From 2-02-FULL-44-35 sp964629505 (lineage in GTDB: Bacteria; Patescibacteriota; Minisyncoccia; Phycocordibacterales; DSPV01), in assembly GCA_964629505.1 (NCBI GenBank), contig CAZVQR010000023.1, positions 1 to 10,619 of the forward strand: 10,619 bases of DNA. Reading direction: 5' to 3'. Both the position numbers and the translations under genes were made by a program. Shown here one piece after another: positions 1-7,190 of the stretch (positions are counted from its first letter, which is position 1; every line of letters begins with the position of its first letter). Below the pieces are notes generated by a model. The model saw only the letters and a program-made list of their open reading frames with translations, did no database searches and was not told the origin of the DNA.

Positions 1-98
1 AAAATGTCAGTAGGCCTATGCGGCTTAATTGCTTAGAGATTTATGGCAAAGAAAAATCCCGTTTGGGACTGCCACAAGCTTAGCATAGTTTGTAATTT

Positions 99-1088
99 AT
101 GTCAACAAAAGAAAAAACTTCGCCAGCGCCGGTTTTTGACGAAGGTTTCCTGGACCAAACCCTGCGACCCGACAACTTCAACGATTACATCGGTCAAGAA
201 AACATCAAAGACAACCTGCGCATCTTGTTGGGGGCGGCCGCCGAGCGGCGCCACCCGCCCGAGCACCTGCTTTTTTACGGCCCGCCGGGTTTAGGCAAAA
301 CCACTCTCGCCCACCTCATCGCCAAAGAAGCTAAAGCCCAGATTAAAGTGACGGCCGGACCGGCGATTGAAAAAGTCGGCGACCTGGCTTCCATTTTAAC
401 CAATCTGTCGCCGGGCGATGTGCTGTTCATTGACGAAGTTCACCGTTTAAGCAAGGCTATTGAAGAGGTGCTTTATCCGGCGATGGAATCCGGCTCGCTT
501 AACATTATTATTGGCAAAGGACCATCGGCGCGGACAATTCAACTGGAACTGCCGCCATTCACCTTAATCGCCGCCACCACCAAAATCGGCGGGGTATCTT
601 CGCCGTTGCGCTCGCGTTTTTCCGGTGGCGTGTTTAAATTGGAATTTTACACCAACGAAGAAATTAAAAAAATCGTTGATCGTTCGGCAAAAATTTTGGC
701 GACGGCAATTGACAGCGCCGCCGCCGAGGAAATCGCCAACCGTAGCCGCTACACGCCACGCACCGCCAATTATCTTTTGAAACGTTGTCGCGACTTTGCC
801 CAAATCAAAAAAGAAAAACTGCGAGTGGAAATTGTCAGAAAAGCGTTGGAACTTTTAGGTATAGATGAAATGGGTTTGAACCAATCGGACCGAATGATTA
901 TCAAAACCATCGCCGAAAAATTTTCCGGCGGACCGGTTGGTTTGGGTACTTTGGCGGCCGCTTTAGGCGACGAAACCGACACCATTGAGGAATACAACGA
1001 GCCCTACTTGATGCAAATCGGCTTTTTAGAACGAACGCCTCGCGGAAGATTAATCACTCCAAAAGGACAACAGCATATTAAAAAATAA
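99..1088 (+). CDS. ruvB: Holliday junction branch migration helicase RuvB
   Basis: RuvB is the AAA+ ATPase motor that, with RuvA, drives branch migration of Holliday junctions in recombinational repair. The 329-residue protein is near the family's usual length. It shows Walker A GPPGLGKT (61-68), Walker B DVLFIDE (107-113), a sensor-1 AATT (158-161), the arginine-finger segment SPLRSRF (168-174), a sensor-2 region TPRTANYLLKR (219-229) and a C-terminal winged-helix domain from about residue 258 to the end. The start at 99 sets an N-terminus leading directly into the conserved DEGFLDQTLRP segment. No Shine-Dalgarno is visible before it. The gene heads a + strand operon, with yebC starting 7 bp after its stop. 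ruvA is not in the window, so RuvA must be supplied from elsewhere. Family assignment is very secure; the exact start less so. Confidence 0.97.
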   Translation: MSTKEKTSPAPVFDEGFLDQTLRPDNFNDYIGQENIKDNLRILLGAAAERRHPPEHLLFYGPPGLGKTTLAHLIAKEAKAQIKVTAGPAIEKVGDLASILTNLSPGDVLFIDEVHRLSKAIEEVLYPAMESGSLNIIIGKGPSARTIQLELPPFTLIAATTKIGGVSSPLRSRFSGGVFKLEFYTNEEIKKIVDRSAKILATAIDSAAAEEIANRSRYTPRTANYLLKRCRDFAQIKKEKLRVEIVRKALELLGIDEMGLNQSDRMIIKTIAEKFSGGPVGLGTLAAALGDETDTIEEYNEPYLMQIGFLERTPRGRLITPKGQQHIKK

Positions 1089-1095
1089 AACAAAT

Positions 1096-1626
1096 ATGAG
1101 TGGTCATAATAAATGGTCCCAAATCAAAACCCAGAAAGCCAAAACTGACGCCTATAAATCAAAAATCTTCGGCAAGTTCGCGAAATTAATTGGCGCTGAG
1201 GCGAAAAAATCCAAAGGTAATCTTAGTGACCCGGGATTAAAAGCGGCCATTGAAAAAGCCAGGGTTGCCAATATGCCCAGTGGCAATATTGACCGAGTAA
1301 TTAAGAAAGTCAGTGGCGACACCGGAACCGCTATGGAAGAAATCATTTATGAGACCTACGGACCAGGCGGCGTCGCCTTGCTCATTAAAGCCTTGACCGA
1401 TAATCGCAACAAAGCCGCGCAGGCGATTAAGCATATTTTGAGCGAACACGGTTTTGCCATCGCCGCGCCCGGCTCAGCCGCTTGGGCTTTTACCAAAACC
1501 GCCGAAGGACTAAAACCGACAACCACCGTGCCCATATCCGAAGAGGATTTAAAAACTTTGGAAAAATTGGTGGAGGATTTGGAAAATTGCGAAGAAGTGC
1601 AGGAAGTTTTCACGAACGCCGAATGA
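1096..1626 (+). CDS. yebC: Short YebC/TACO1-family protein lacking the middle domain
   Basis: This is a YebC/PmpR/TACO1-family protein, a group described as transcriptional regulators and more recently as translation factors relieving ribosome stalling. The N-terminus MSGHNKWSQIKTQKAK matches the family opening (AGHSKWANIKHRKA). NMPSGNIDRVIKK (59-71), YETYGPGGVALL (85-96) and LTDNRNKAAQ (100-109) are the core motifs, and the C-terminal LENCEEVQEVFTN (162-174) matches the usual ending. The protein has 176 residues against roughly 240-250 for typical members. The missing block lies between AWAF (129-132) and PTTTVPISEED (141-151), where full-length proteins carry a separate domain of about 60-70 residues. 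Both ends are intact and the frame is clean, so this is an internal loss, not a frameshift or truncation. Its TGA stop overlaps the ruvC start, suggesting translational coupling. Confidence 0.93.
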   Translation: MSGHNKWSQIKTQKAKTDAYKSKIFGKFAKLIGAEAKKSKGNLSDPGLKAAIEKARVANMPSGNIDRVIKKVSGDTGTAMEEIIYETYGPGGVALLIKALTDNRNKAAQAIKHILSEHGFAIAAPGSAAWAFTKTAEGLKPTTTVPISEEDLKTLEKLVEDLENCEEVQEVFTNAE

Positions 1627-2135
1627 GAATTATTGCGATAGACCCGGGCTATGAACGGCTCGGCATAGCGATTTTAGAAGATGCTAAAAAACCATTGGTA
1701 GTTTTTTCTTGTTGTTTTAAAACTTCGGTAGCTCTCCCCCATGAATCACGACTCTTGGCTATCGGCGAGGAAATAAAAAAAGTTATTGGCAAATATCAGC
1801 CGGAAGAATTAGCAATAGAAAAACTTTTCTTTAATGTCAATCAAAAAACTGCTCTCAAGGTCGCCGAGGCGCGCGGCGTGATTTTAAACGCCGGCGCCGA
1901 GGCTAGACTGGCCATTGCCGAATACACGCCATTGCAAGTAAAAATCGCTGTTACCGGTTACGGTCGTGGCGACAAAAAGCAAGTGATTGATATGGTTTCA
2001 AAATTGGCAGAATTTAAAAACTCAAAAATTATAAAGAACGACGACGAAATGGACGCGGTGGCAATCGGTTTGACTCACCTCGCCTGCCGAAACTTATCCA
2101 CCATTGCGCGAAATTTTAAATCTGCTACAAATTAA
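1623..2135 (+). CDS. ruvC: Crossover junction endodeoxyribonuclease RuvC
   Basis: RuvC resolves Holliday junctions by symmetric nicking, acting with RuvAB. From the ATG at 1623 the protein has 170 residues, close to the family norm. It opens with MRIIAIDPG, placing catalytic Asp7 as in E. coli. Glu66 follows in AIEKLFF, and the last acidic pair is Asp141 and Asp144 in DDEMDAVAIGLTH. The TGYGRGDKKQV signature (111-121) is also present. The frame stays open upstream to 1482, but that stretch overlaps yebC and would add 47 unrelated residues. The ATG at 1623 overlaps the yebC TGA as ATGA and gives the canonical N-terminus. All four metal-binding acidic residues are present, so the enzyme should be active. 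An imperfect hairpin begins at its stop codon. Confidence 0.96.
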   Translation: MRIIAIDPGYERLGIAILEDAKKPLVVFSCCFKTSVALPHESRLLAIGEEIKKVIGKYQPEELAIEKLFFNVNQKTALKVAEARGVILNAGAEARLAIAEYTPLQVKIAVTGYGRGDKKQVIDMVSKLAEFKNSKIIKNDDEMDAVAIGLTHLACRNLSTIARNFKSATN

Positions 2136-2165
2136 ACGCGGCGTAGTTCGCCGCCGGTCGTTTAA
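2132..2165 (+). other. Hairpin immediately after ruvC
   Basis: An inner perfect stem GCGGCG (2138-2143) / CGCCGC (2149-2154) closes a 5-base loop TAGTT. An outer arm TTAAAC (2132-2137) pairs with GTTTAA (2160-2165), leaving a 5-base bulge on the right side. What follows on the + strand is A-rich, not T-rich, so it does not look like an intrinsic terminator for ruvC. It may stabilise the 3' end of the ruv message or separate it from the small ORF that starts 21 bp later. Structure is read by eye; function is unknown. Confidence 0.5.
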
Positions 2166-2186
2166 AAAAATAAAACACTTTTTATT

Positions 2187-2309
2187 ATGAGCCCAGATGA
2201 AATGGGTATTCCACCCGGCGACGGGACGGGAATAATAGACGATGAAGAAGAAACTGGCGAACCGACAACGAGTGACGAAGAAAGTTTTTACAAAAATCCC
2301 CCGATGTAA
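2187..2309 (+). CDS. Hypothetical 40-residue acidic protein
   Basis: A short ORF begins MSPDEMGIPPGDGTGIIDDE and ends FYKNPPM followed by TAA. I do not recognise a family. Twelve of the 40 residues are Asp or Glu, against a single Lys and no Arg, and the N-terminal part is rich in Gly and Pro. The protein would be strongly negative, probably disordered, with no membrane segment or metal-binding Cys/His cluster. It lies 51 bp after ruvC on the same strand, has no Shine-Dalgarno, and its last codons form the left arm of the operon terminator. In favour of a real gene are the intact frame in an otherwise unused gap, biased composition unlike chance AT-rich translation, and the fit between ruvC and the terminator. 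Against it are its length and the lack of a recognisable relative. Confidence 0.5.
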   Translation: MSPDEMGIPPGDGTGIIDDEEETGEPTTSDEESFYKNPPM

Positions 2310-2327
2310 TGTCGGGGTGATTTTTTT
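2292..2327. terminator. Bidirectional intrinsic terminator between the ruv operon and tyrS
   Basis: The left arm 2292-2304 (AAAAATC then CCCCGA) pairs with the right arm 2312-2325 (TCGGGG, a bulged T, then GATTTTT). This gives about 13 base pairs with one bulged base and a 7-base loop (2305-2311). On the + strand the stem runs into seven Ts (2321-2327), ending the ruvB-yebC-ruvC-small ORF transcript. On the - strand the complement of the A tract provides five Ts after the stem, ending tyrS, whose TAA (2328-2326) lies in the same T tract. The small ORF's stop codon sits in the loop. Confidence 0.88.
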
Positions 2328-3510
2328 ATATTTTGATTTTCAAAAACCGCAATGGGCCGATGCGAATGGTTAGGTTGCTGGTAATTTTAAAAAACGGGTC
2401 GGTAATTTTTTCCTTGGTTTCGGCGTTGGAAACCGCTCCTTCACTGACAAGTCGGCGAAATTCTGATTTTGAAGAAACCAAGTTTTCGCGCAACACTATA
2501 ACCACCAGCAATTCCCCCATTTCTGCTTTCGTTTCCTTAATATTTTCCGGCAAATTACCGGCTTTGAAAACAGAGATAAAACTCTCACGCGCCGCTTTGG
2601 CTTCTTTTTCTCCGTGATAACGAGCGACAATTTTTTCTGCCAAATCCAATTTAATGTCGCGGGGATTTTTGCCGGCAGCCATTTCTGATTTTACTTCTTC
2701 AATTTCTACTGATGGCGTGTTAGTGCAAAGTAAGAAATAATCCAAAATCAAATCATCACGCACCGACATTACTTTGCCAAACATATCGTCCGGTTCATCG
2801 GTAATGTTAATGACATTGCCCCAGCTAGTGGACATTTTCCGACCATCGGTGCCAGCAAGCATTTTAAGCGTCATTATATCTTGTTCCGGCTGGCCGTAAT
2901 GTTTTTGAATGACACGGCCAGCTTTCAAATTAAACAACTGATCAGTGCCGCCGATTTCCACATCGGCTTTTACCACCACCGAGTCGTAACCTTGCATCAA
3001 GGGATATAAAAATTCCCGCAACGAAACCTCTTCGTTTTTATCAAAACGCTCTTGGAAATTGCGCCGAGCGGACATTTGCTGAACGGAAAAACCTTCGGCT
3101 AATTCGCTGATTTCCTGAAAACCCAGTTTACCAAGCCAGTCGCCGTTATAGACAAATTCAATTTTGGTTAAATCCAAAATTTTGCCGATTTGATTTTTAT
3201 AATCCTTAAAATTTTCTTGAATCTGCTCTTTGGAAAGCATTGGCCGTTTGGCAAGTTTGTCGGACGGGTCGCCGATTTGAGCAGTAAAGTCACCGATAAT
3301 TAAAATAATTTTGTGACCCAATTCCTGAAAGGCACGCAATTTCCAAAGCACTGCCGCTCGGCCAATGTGGATTTGAGCGCCGGTCGGGTCAATGCCGTGT
3401 TTTACCCGCAACTCTTTGCCTGACAAAAGTTTCCGCCTCAAACTTTCCAACACAAAAACCTCTTCTACCCCACAGGTCAAAGCTTCTTCAATTAATTTGT
3501 GGTCAACCAT
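2326..3510 (-). CDS. tyrS: Tyrosyl-tRNA synthetase
   Basis: TyrRS is a class I aminoacyl-tRNA synthetase that charges tRNA-Tyr with tyrosine in the cytoplasm. The 394-residue protein has the Rossmann-fold catalytic domain with DPTGAQIHIGR (41-51), which contains the HIGH-type motif as HIGR. GGTDQLFNL (187-195) belongs to the active site, and KMSTS (225-229) is the KMSKS loop. The C-terminal region from about 335 fits the S4-like RNA-binding domain. The DPTG and IGDFTAQIGDPSDK context is that of the TyrZ-like branch. An ATG at 3516 would add two residues, but a TG-A-TAAAAT extended -10 box predicts transcription starting at about the ATG at 3510, so I chose that start; the longer start cannot be excluded. 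The gene is monocistronic, divergent from the PBP gene, and ends at the shared terminator. Confidence 0.95.
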   Translation of the reverse strand: MVDHKLIEEALTCGVEEVFVLESLRRKLLSGKELRVKHGIDPTGAQIHIGRAAVLWKLRAFQELGHKIILIIGDFTAQIGDPSDKLAKRPMLSKEQIQENFKDYKNQIGKILDLTKIEFVYNGDWLGKLGFQEISELAEGFSVQQMSARRNFQERFDKNEEVSLREFLYPLMQGYDSVVVKADVEIGGTDQLFNLKAGRVIQKHYGQPEQDIMTLKMLAGTDGRKMSTSWGNVINITDEPDDMFGKVMSVRDDLILDYFLLCTNTPSVEIEEVKSEMAAGKNPRDIKLDLAEKIVARYHGEKEAKAARESFISVFKAGNLPENIKETKAEMGELLVVIVLRENLVSSKSEFRRLVSEGAVSNAETKEKITDPFFKITSNLTIRIGPLRFLKIKI

Positions 3511-3516
3511 AAGCAT

Positions 3517-3525
3517 ATTTTATCA
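3517..3525 (-). promoter_or_regulatory. Extended -10 promoter of tyrS
   Basis: Read on the - strand, 3525-3517 is TGATAAAAT, that is TG, one base, then TAAAAT (5 of 6 matches to TATAAT). With the last T taken as -7, transcription would begin at about 3510, the first base of the preferred tyrS ATG, giving a leaderless message. No -35 box is evident, which an extended -10 can tolerate. Confidence 0.5.
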
Positions 3526-3532
3526 CAAATTA

Positions 3533-3541
3533 TGCTAATAT
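3533..3541 (+). promoter_or_regulatory. Extended -10 promoter of the PBP gene
   Basis: TGCTAATAT reads as TG, one base, then TAATAT (4 of 6 matches). The predicted start falls at 3547-3548, between the two adjacent ATG codons at 3546 and 3549, so the transcript would have essentially no 5' leader. The element faces away from the tyrS -10. An inverted repeat, AGCATA (3512-3517) and TATGCT (3531-3536), spans the pair. Confidence 0.42.
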
Positions 3542-3545
3542 AAAA

Positions 3546-6053
3546 ATGATGAAAAAACGGCGATTGGTGAAAAAACACATCAAAGAAGCGACGGCGCTCG
3601 CCGCCGGCTTGTTTTTGTTTGGCAGTGGCGCGGTTTTGTTGTGGCTCGGTAATATAGAAATCCCCAATTTAGACACCATCAGCGAGCGCCGCGTTACCCA
3701 ATCAACCAAAATTTTCGACCGCACCGGCGAAACCTTGCTTTACGACATTCACGAGAATGAACGGCGCACCGTCGTGCCCTTTACTCAAATTTCCAGAAAT
3801 ATTAAAAACGCCACGGTGGCGATTGAGGACGCCAGTTTTTACCAACACCGTGGTATTGAACCGAAAGCGATACTTCGGGCGATTTCCGCCAACCTAACCA
3901 ACTTCAGTTACAGCCAAGGCGGCTCCACCATCACTCAACAGGTGGTAAAAAATTCTATCTTAACTAATGATAAAACCATCATCCGCAAACTTAAAGAATG
4001 GGTATTAGCGTTGAAATTGGAGAAAAAAATGAGTAAGGAAGAAATTTTGTCGCTTTATCTGAACGAAATTCCTTATGGTGGCAATCTTTACGGAATTGAA
4101 GAAGCTAGCCAAAATTATTTCGGCAAAAAAGCCGCTGCTCTCTCCATAGCCGAAGCGGCGTATCTTGCTTCCCTACCCCAAGCGCCGTCTTTTTTTTCAC
4201 CCTTCGGCAATCACCAAGATAAATTAGAAGAGAGAAAAAATTTCACGCTGGAAAGAATGTTGGCGGAACACTTTATCAGTCAGGAAGAATATGAAGCGGC
4301 AAAAAAAGAAACGGTGAATTGGTTGCCACCCGACGACACTGGTATCCGGGCGCCCCACTTTGTAATGTTCATTAAAAATTATTTGGAAAATAAGTACGGC
4401 GAGGAAACAGTGCGCTCTGGCGGCCTAAAAGTAATAACGACTTTGGACTATTCGCTTCAAACCAAAGCCGAAGAAATTGTCCGAAAGTGGGCATTACAAA
4501 ACAAAATCAATTACAACGCCGAGAACGCCGCTCTGACGGCACTTGACCCCAAAACCGGCCAAATTTTGGTAATGGTCGGTTCACGCGATTATTTTGACCA
4601 AGAAATTGACGGTAATTTTAATGTGGCGCTGGCTCGCCGCCAACCCGGCTCGGCTTTCAAACCAATTGTCTACGCCACCGCTTTTGAAAAAGGTTACACG
4701 CCGGAAACGATGGTCTTTGATTTACAGACAGAATTTTCCGCTTACTGCAACCCTGACGGCACGCCAATTGTTTTAGGAGAAGAAGATAAATGTTATCGGC
4801 CGGAAAATTACGATTTGATTTACCGTGGGCCGATTGATTTGCGCCACGCTTTGGCCCAATCCATCAACATTCCCGCCATCAAAGTTTTGTATTTGGCCGG
4901 CTTGAAAGAATCCTTGCGCCTGGCCAAGGATTTGGGTATTGAAAGCTTAACTAATGTCAATCAGTACGGCTTGACTTTGGTTTTAGGCGGCGGCGAAGTG
5001 TCACTGTTGGATTTAACCAGCGTCTACTCAACTTTCGCCAATGGCGGTCTGCGCAATCCTTACGTGGGAATTTTGAAAGTAGAAAATGAAAGCGGAAAAA
5101 TTTTGGAAGAATTTCAAATCAAACCTTCCGTCGTTTTGCCGGAAAACATCACCTTGACGATTTCCAATATTCTTTCCGACGAGGAAGCGCGCCAACCAGC
5201 TTTCGGCGTTCATTCTTTTCTCTACGTTGATGGCCGCGATGTGGCGGTTAAAACCGGCACCACCAACGATTACCGCGATGCTTGGATTTTGGGCTACACG
5301 CCGTCGCTAGCGGTTGGCGCTTGGGCCGGCAACAACGACAACAGCCCAATGGAAAAGAAAGTGGCAGGTTTCATTGTAGCGCCAATGTGGCACGAATTTA
5401 TAGTGGAAGCGTTGAAAAATTATCCCGATGAAAAATTCAAAAAACCGGCTGTCGCCGACAATTCCAATCTCAAGCCGGTTTTGCGCGGTTTTTGGCAAGG
5501 CAACCAATCGTATTTTATAGACAAAATGTCCGGCAAATTAGCCACTCAATACACACCAATGGAAACTAAGGAAGAAAAAGTGGTCCGCCAAGTTCATTCT
5601 ATTCTCTACTGGTTAGACAAAAACAATCCTTGGGGCCCAGCGCCGACTAATCCAGCTGACGATTCACAATTCAATTCTTGGGAATACGCCGTTAGAAAAT
5701 GGGCGGCGGAAAAAAATCTAGCGGATGAAAACCAAAGTGTTATTCCTCTTGTTGTTGACGATATTCACCTACCTGGTAAAATGCCGGTTTTTCAAATTCA
5801 AGGTTTGAAAAGTTCTTATAACCGCGATGAGATAATTAACATCACCATCACTAATGGCGGTCCTTACCCCCTACGAAAAGTTGATTTGTTTTTGAATGGC
5901 CGTTATGTTGGTTCAACTATCCAAGCGCCCTTCACTTTAAGTATTAAACTTGCCAGCTACGGCGAAATCGGCGACAACAAAATTGAAACCATCGCTTCCG
6001 ATGCCGTCTACAACAAAGCCAAAACTGAAGCGAGTTTTAGAATTAGCGAATAG
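3546..6053 (+). CDS. Bifunctional class A penicillin-binding protein (PBP1A type)
   Basis: The enzyme polymerises and cross-links peptidoglycan on the outer face of the membrane. A basic N-terminus (KKRRLVKK) precedes one membrane anchor at about 16-35. The GT51 glycosyltransferase domain follows, with catalytic Glu94 in AIEDASFYQHRG and the QGGSTITQQ motif (124-132). The transpeptidase domain has SxxK at Ser369-Lys372 (PGSAFKP), SxN at Ser439-Asn441 and KTG at 569-571. All catalytic motifs are intact, so both activities are expected. After about residue 640 there is a Trp-rich linker, then a C-terminal beta-rich module (about 746-833) resembling an Ig-like fold. The only two cysteines, Cys401 and Cys416, lie in the transpeptidase domain. 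The length of 835 is usual for PBP1A/PonA enzymes with an extra domain. ATG 3549 is an alternative start. Confidence 0.95.
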   Translation: MMKKRRLVKKHIKEATALAAGLFLFGSGAVLLWLGNIEIPNLDTISERRVTQSTKIFDRTGETLLYDIHENERRTVVPFTQISRNIKNATVAIEDASFYQHRGIEPKAILRAISANLTNFSYSQGGSTITQQVVKNSILTNDKTIIRKLKEWVLALKLEKKMSKEEILSLYLNEIPYGGNLYGIEEASQNYFGKKAAALSIAEAAYLASLPQAPSFFSPFGNHQDKLEERKNFTLERMLAEHFISQEEYEAAKKETVNWLPPDDTGIRAPHFVMFIKNYLENKYGEETVRSGGLKVITTLDYSLQTKAEEIVRKWALQNKINYNAENAALTALDPKTGQILVMVGSRDYFDQEIDGNFNVALARRQPGSAFKPIVYATAFEKGYTPETMVFDLQTEFSAYCNPDGTPIVLGEEDKCYRPENYDLIYRGPIDLRHALAQSINIPAIKVLYLAGLKESLRLAKDLGIESLTNVNQYGLTLVLGGGEVSLLDLTSVYSTFANGGLRNPYVGILKVENESGKILEEFQIKPSVVLPENITLTISNILSDEEARQPAFGVHSFLYVDGRDVAVKTGTTNDYRDAWILGYTPSLAVGAWAGNNDNSPMEKKVAGFIVAPMWHEFIVEALKNYPDEKFKKPAVADNSNLKPVLRGFWQGNQSYFIDKMSGKLATQYTPMETKEEKVVRQVHSILYWLDKNNPWGPAPTNPADDSQFNSWEYAVRKWAAEKNLADENQSVIPLVVDDIHLPGKMPVFQIQGLKSSYNRDEIINITITNGGPYPLRKVDLFLNGRYVGSTIQAPFTLSIKLASYGEIGDNKIETIASDAVYNKAKTEASFRISE

Positions 6054-6092
6054 CTATAATTTTTGCTTAAGGAAATTTTTGAATTTTTAACT

Positions 6093-7190
6093 TTACTTAT
6101 TCATCGGCATTACTAGATAGGTGAAAGATTTGTCGGTGATGCCGTTTAGCACCACCGGGCGACTCAAACCATTAAAGCCAATAAAAATACTGTCGGAATT
6201 GACGGAAGAAAAAGCGTCGGAAAGATAGCGATAATTAAAATTAATGTCTATATCTTCGCCTTTGATGGCCGCCTTTAATTGATTCACATTTTCACCAACA
6301 TCGTTATTTTTTGTTTTAAGTTCAAATAAATTCTTTTTCGGCAAACAATGAACGCTAATTTGGTTAAAATTGTCAGAAAAAATATGGGCTAATTTTAAGG
6401 AATTTATCAAGTCCTGTTTAAGTAAAGTTATTTCTGTTTTGAATTCTTTGGGAATAATTTGTTTGTAATCGGGAAAAACACCATCTACTAATCGCGACAC
6501 CAAATATAAACCCTCAACATTAATTGACAATTGATTTTTGGAAATATTTATTTCCAAATCTTCTTCCAAACCACCGAGAATTCTGATAAGTTCTTGAATG
6601 TTTTTATTGGGAATTAACACTGGTGAAAAACTGTTGTGTTTTTTTATTTTAATTTTCTTCTCTGCTAATCTAAATGAGTCAGTGGCAACAAAAATCATTT
6701 CATCATTCTGCTCGTAAATATGAACACTAGATAATTCTGGTTTTATGGTGGAAGTGGAAGCGCTATACCAAACCGAAGCCAAACCATTAATAAAATCTTT
6801 AGCGTTTATTTTAACTGAAAATTCTGTGGTTGGGTTAGGGATGTTTGGAAAATCACTATGATTATGGGTTTTAATAATGGTTTTATTTCTTTCAGTGGTA
6901 ATAGTTAAATTATTTTCTTTTTCTTCCAATAAAACCGTTCGGTCGTTAATATTTTCAATAAAATTTGCCGCCACATTACCCGGCACCGCCAACATCCCTT
7001 CTTCAATCACTTTTACTGGAATTGATACTTCCACCCCAAAATCAAGGTTGGTGGCTTTAATTTTCAACAAACCTTTTTTGGCTTCAAAAAGAACGCAAGA
7101 TAAAATTGGTAAAGTAATATTTTTACCGGCGATTTTTGCCACCTTATCTAATCCCCAAGTTAGTTTGTCTTTAATACATTCTATTTTCAT
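6093..7190 (-). CDS. dnaN: DNA polymerase III beta subunit (sliding clamp)
   Basis: The beta clamp encircles DNA as a dimer and tethers polymerase III and other partners. From the ATG at 7190 the protein is MKIECIKDKL... of 365 residues, the usual bacterial length. Recognisable positions are TLPILS (26-31), ATDSFRLAEKK (169-179, the TDGHRLA-type motif), SRLVDGVFPDY (232-242), NYRYLSDAF (319-327) and a C-terminal YLVMPMNK (358-365). The frame is open to 7247, but the extra 19 residues are not family-like and would extend into the candidate origin. No Shine-Dalgarno is seen. A weak extended -10 (TG-T-AATAGT on the - strand) would start transcription at the ATG. Its coding sequence is visibly more AT-rich than ruvB or the PBP gene. 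It converges with the PBP gene across 39 bp containing no clear terminator. Confidence 0.96.
   Translation of the reverse strand: MKIECIKDKLTWGLDKVAKIAGKNITLPILSCVLFEAKKGLLKIKATNLDFGVEVSIPVKVIEEGMLAVPGNVAANFIENINDRTVLLEEKENNLTITTERNKTIIKTHNHSDFPNIPNPTTEFSVKINAKDFINGLASVWYSASTSTIKPELSSVHIYEQNDEMIFVATDSFRLAEKKIKIKKHNSFSPVLIPNKNIQELIRILGGLEEDLEINISKNQLSINVEGLYLVSRLVDGVFPDYKQIIPKEFKTEITLLKQDLINSLKLAHIFSDNFNQISVHCLPKKNLFELKTKNNDVGENVNQLKAAIKGEDIDINFNYRYLSDAFSSVNSDSIFIGFNGLSRPVVLNGITDKSFTYLVMPMNK

Noticed and set aside
17..98. tmRNA-like string GCGGCTTAA followed by TGCTTAGAG, plus a nested hairpin (44-74)
   Set aside because: It resembles the end of a tmRNA tag region, but an in-frame TAG lies six bases before GCG, no pseudoknots or tRNA-like 3' end fit before ruvB begins at 99, and the 5' part would lie outside the window. 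The TCCC/GGGA hairpin with Ts on the - strand is too short to call a terminator.
43..294. 83-residue + strand ORF overlapping the ruvB start
   Set aside because: It runs into the ruvB coding sequence in another frame, has low-complexity basic composition and matches no family I recognise.
1482..1622. N-terminal extension of ruvC
   Set aside because: The extra 47 codons overlap yebC; the ATG at 1623 gives the canonical RuvC N-terminus and Asp7 numbering.
6054..6092. Possible terminator between the PBP gene and dnaN
   Set aside because: The gap is AT-rich with T runs but I could not find a stable stem; converging transcripts may simply read into each other.
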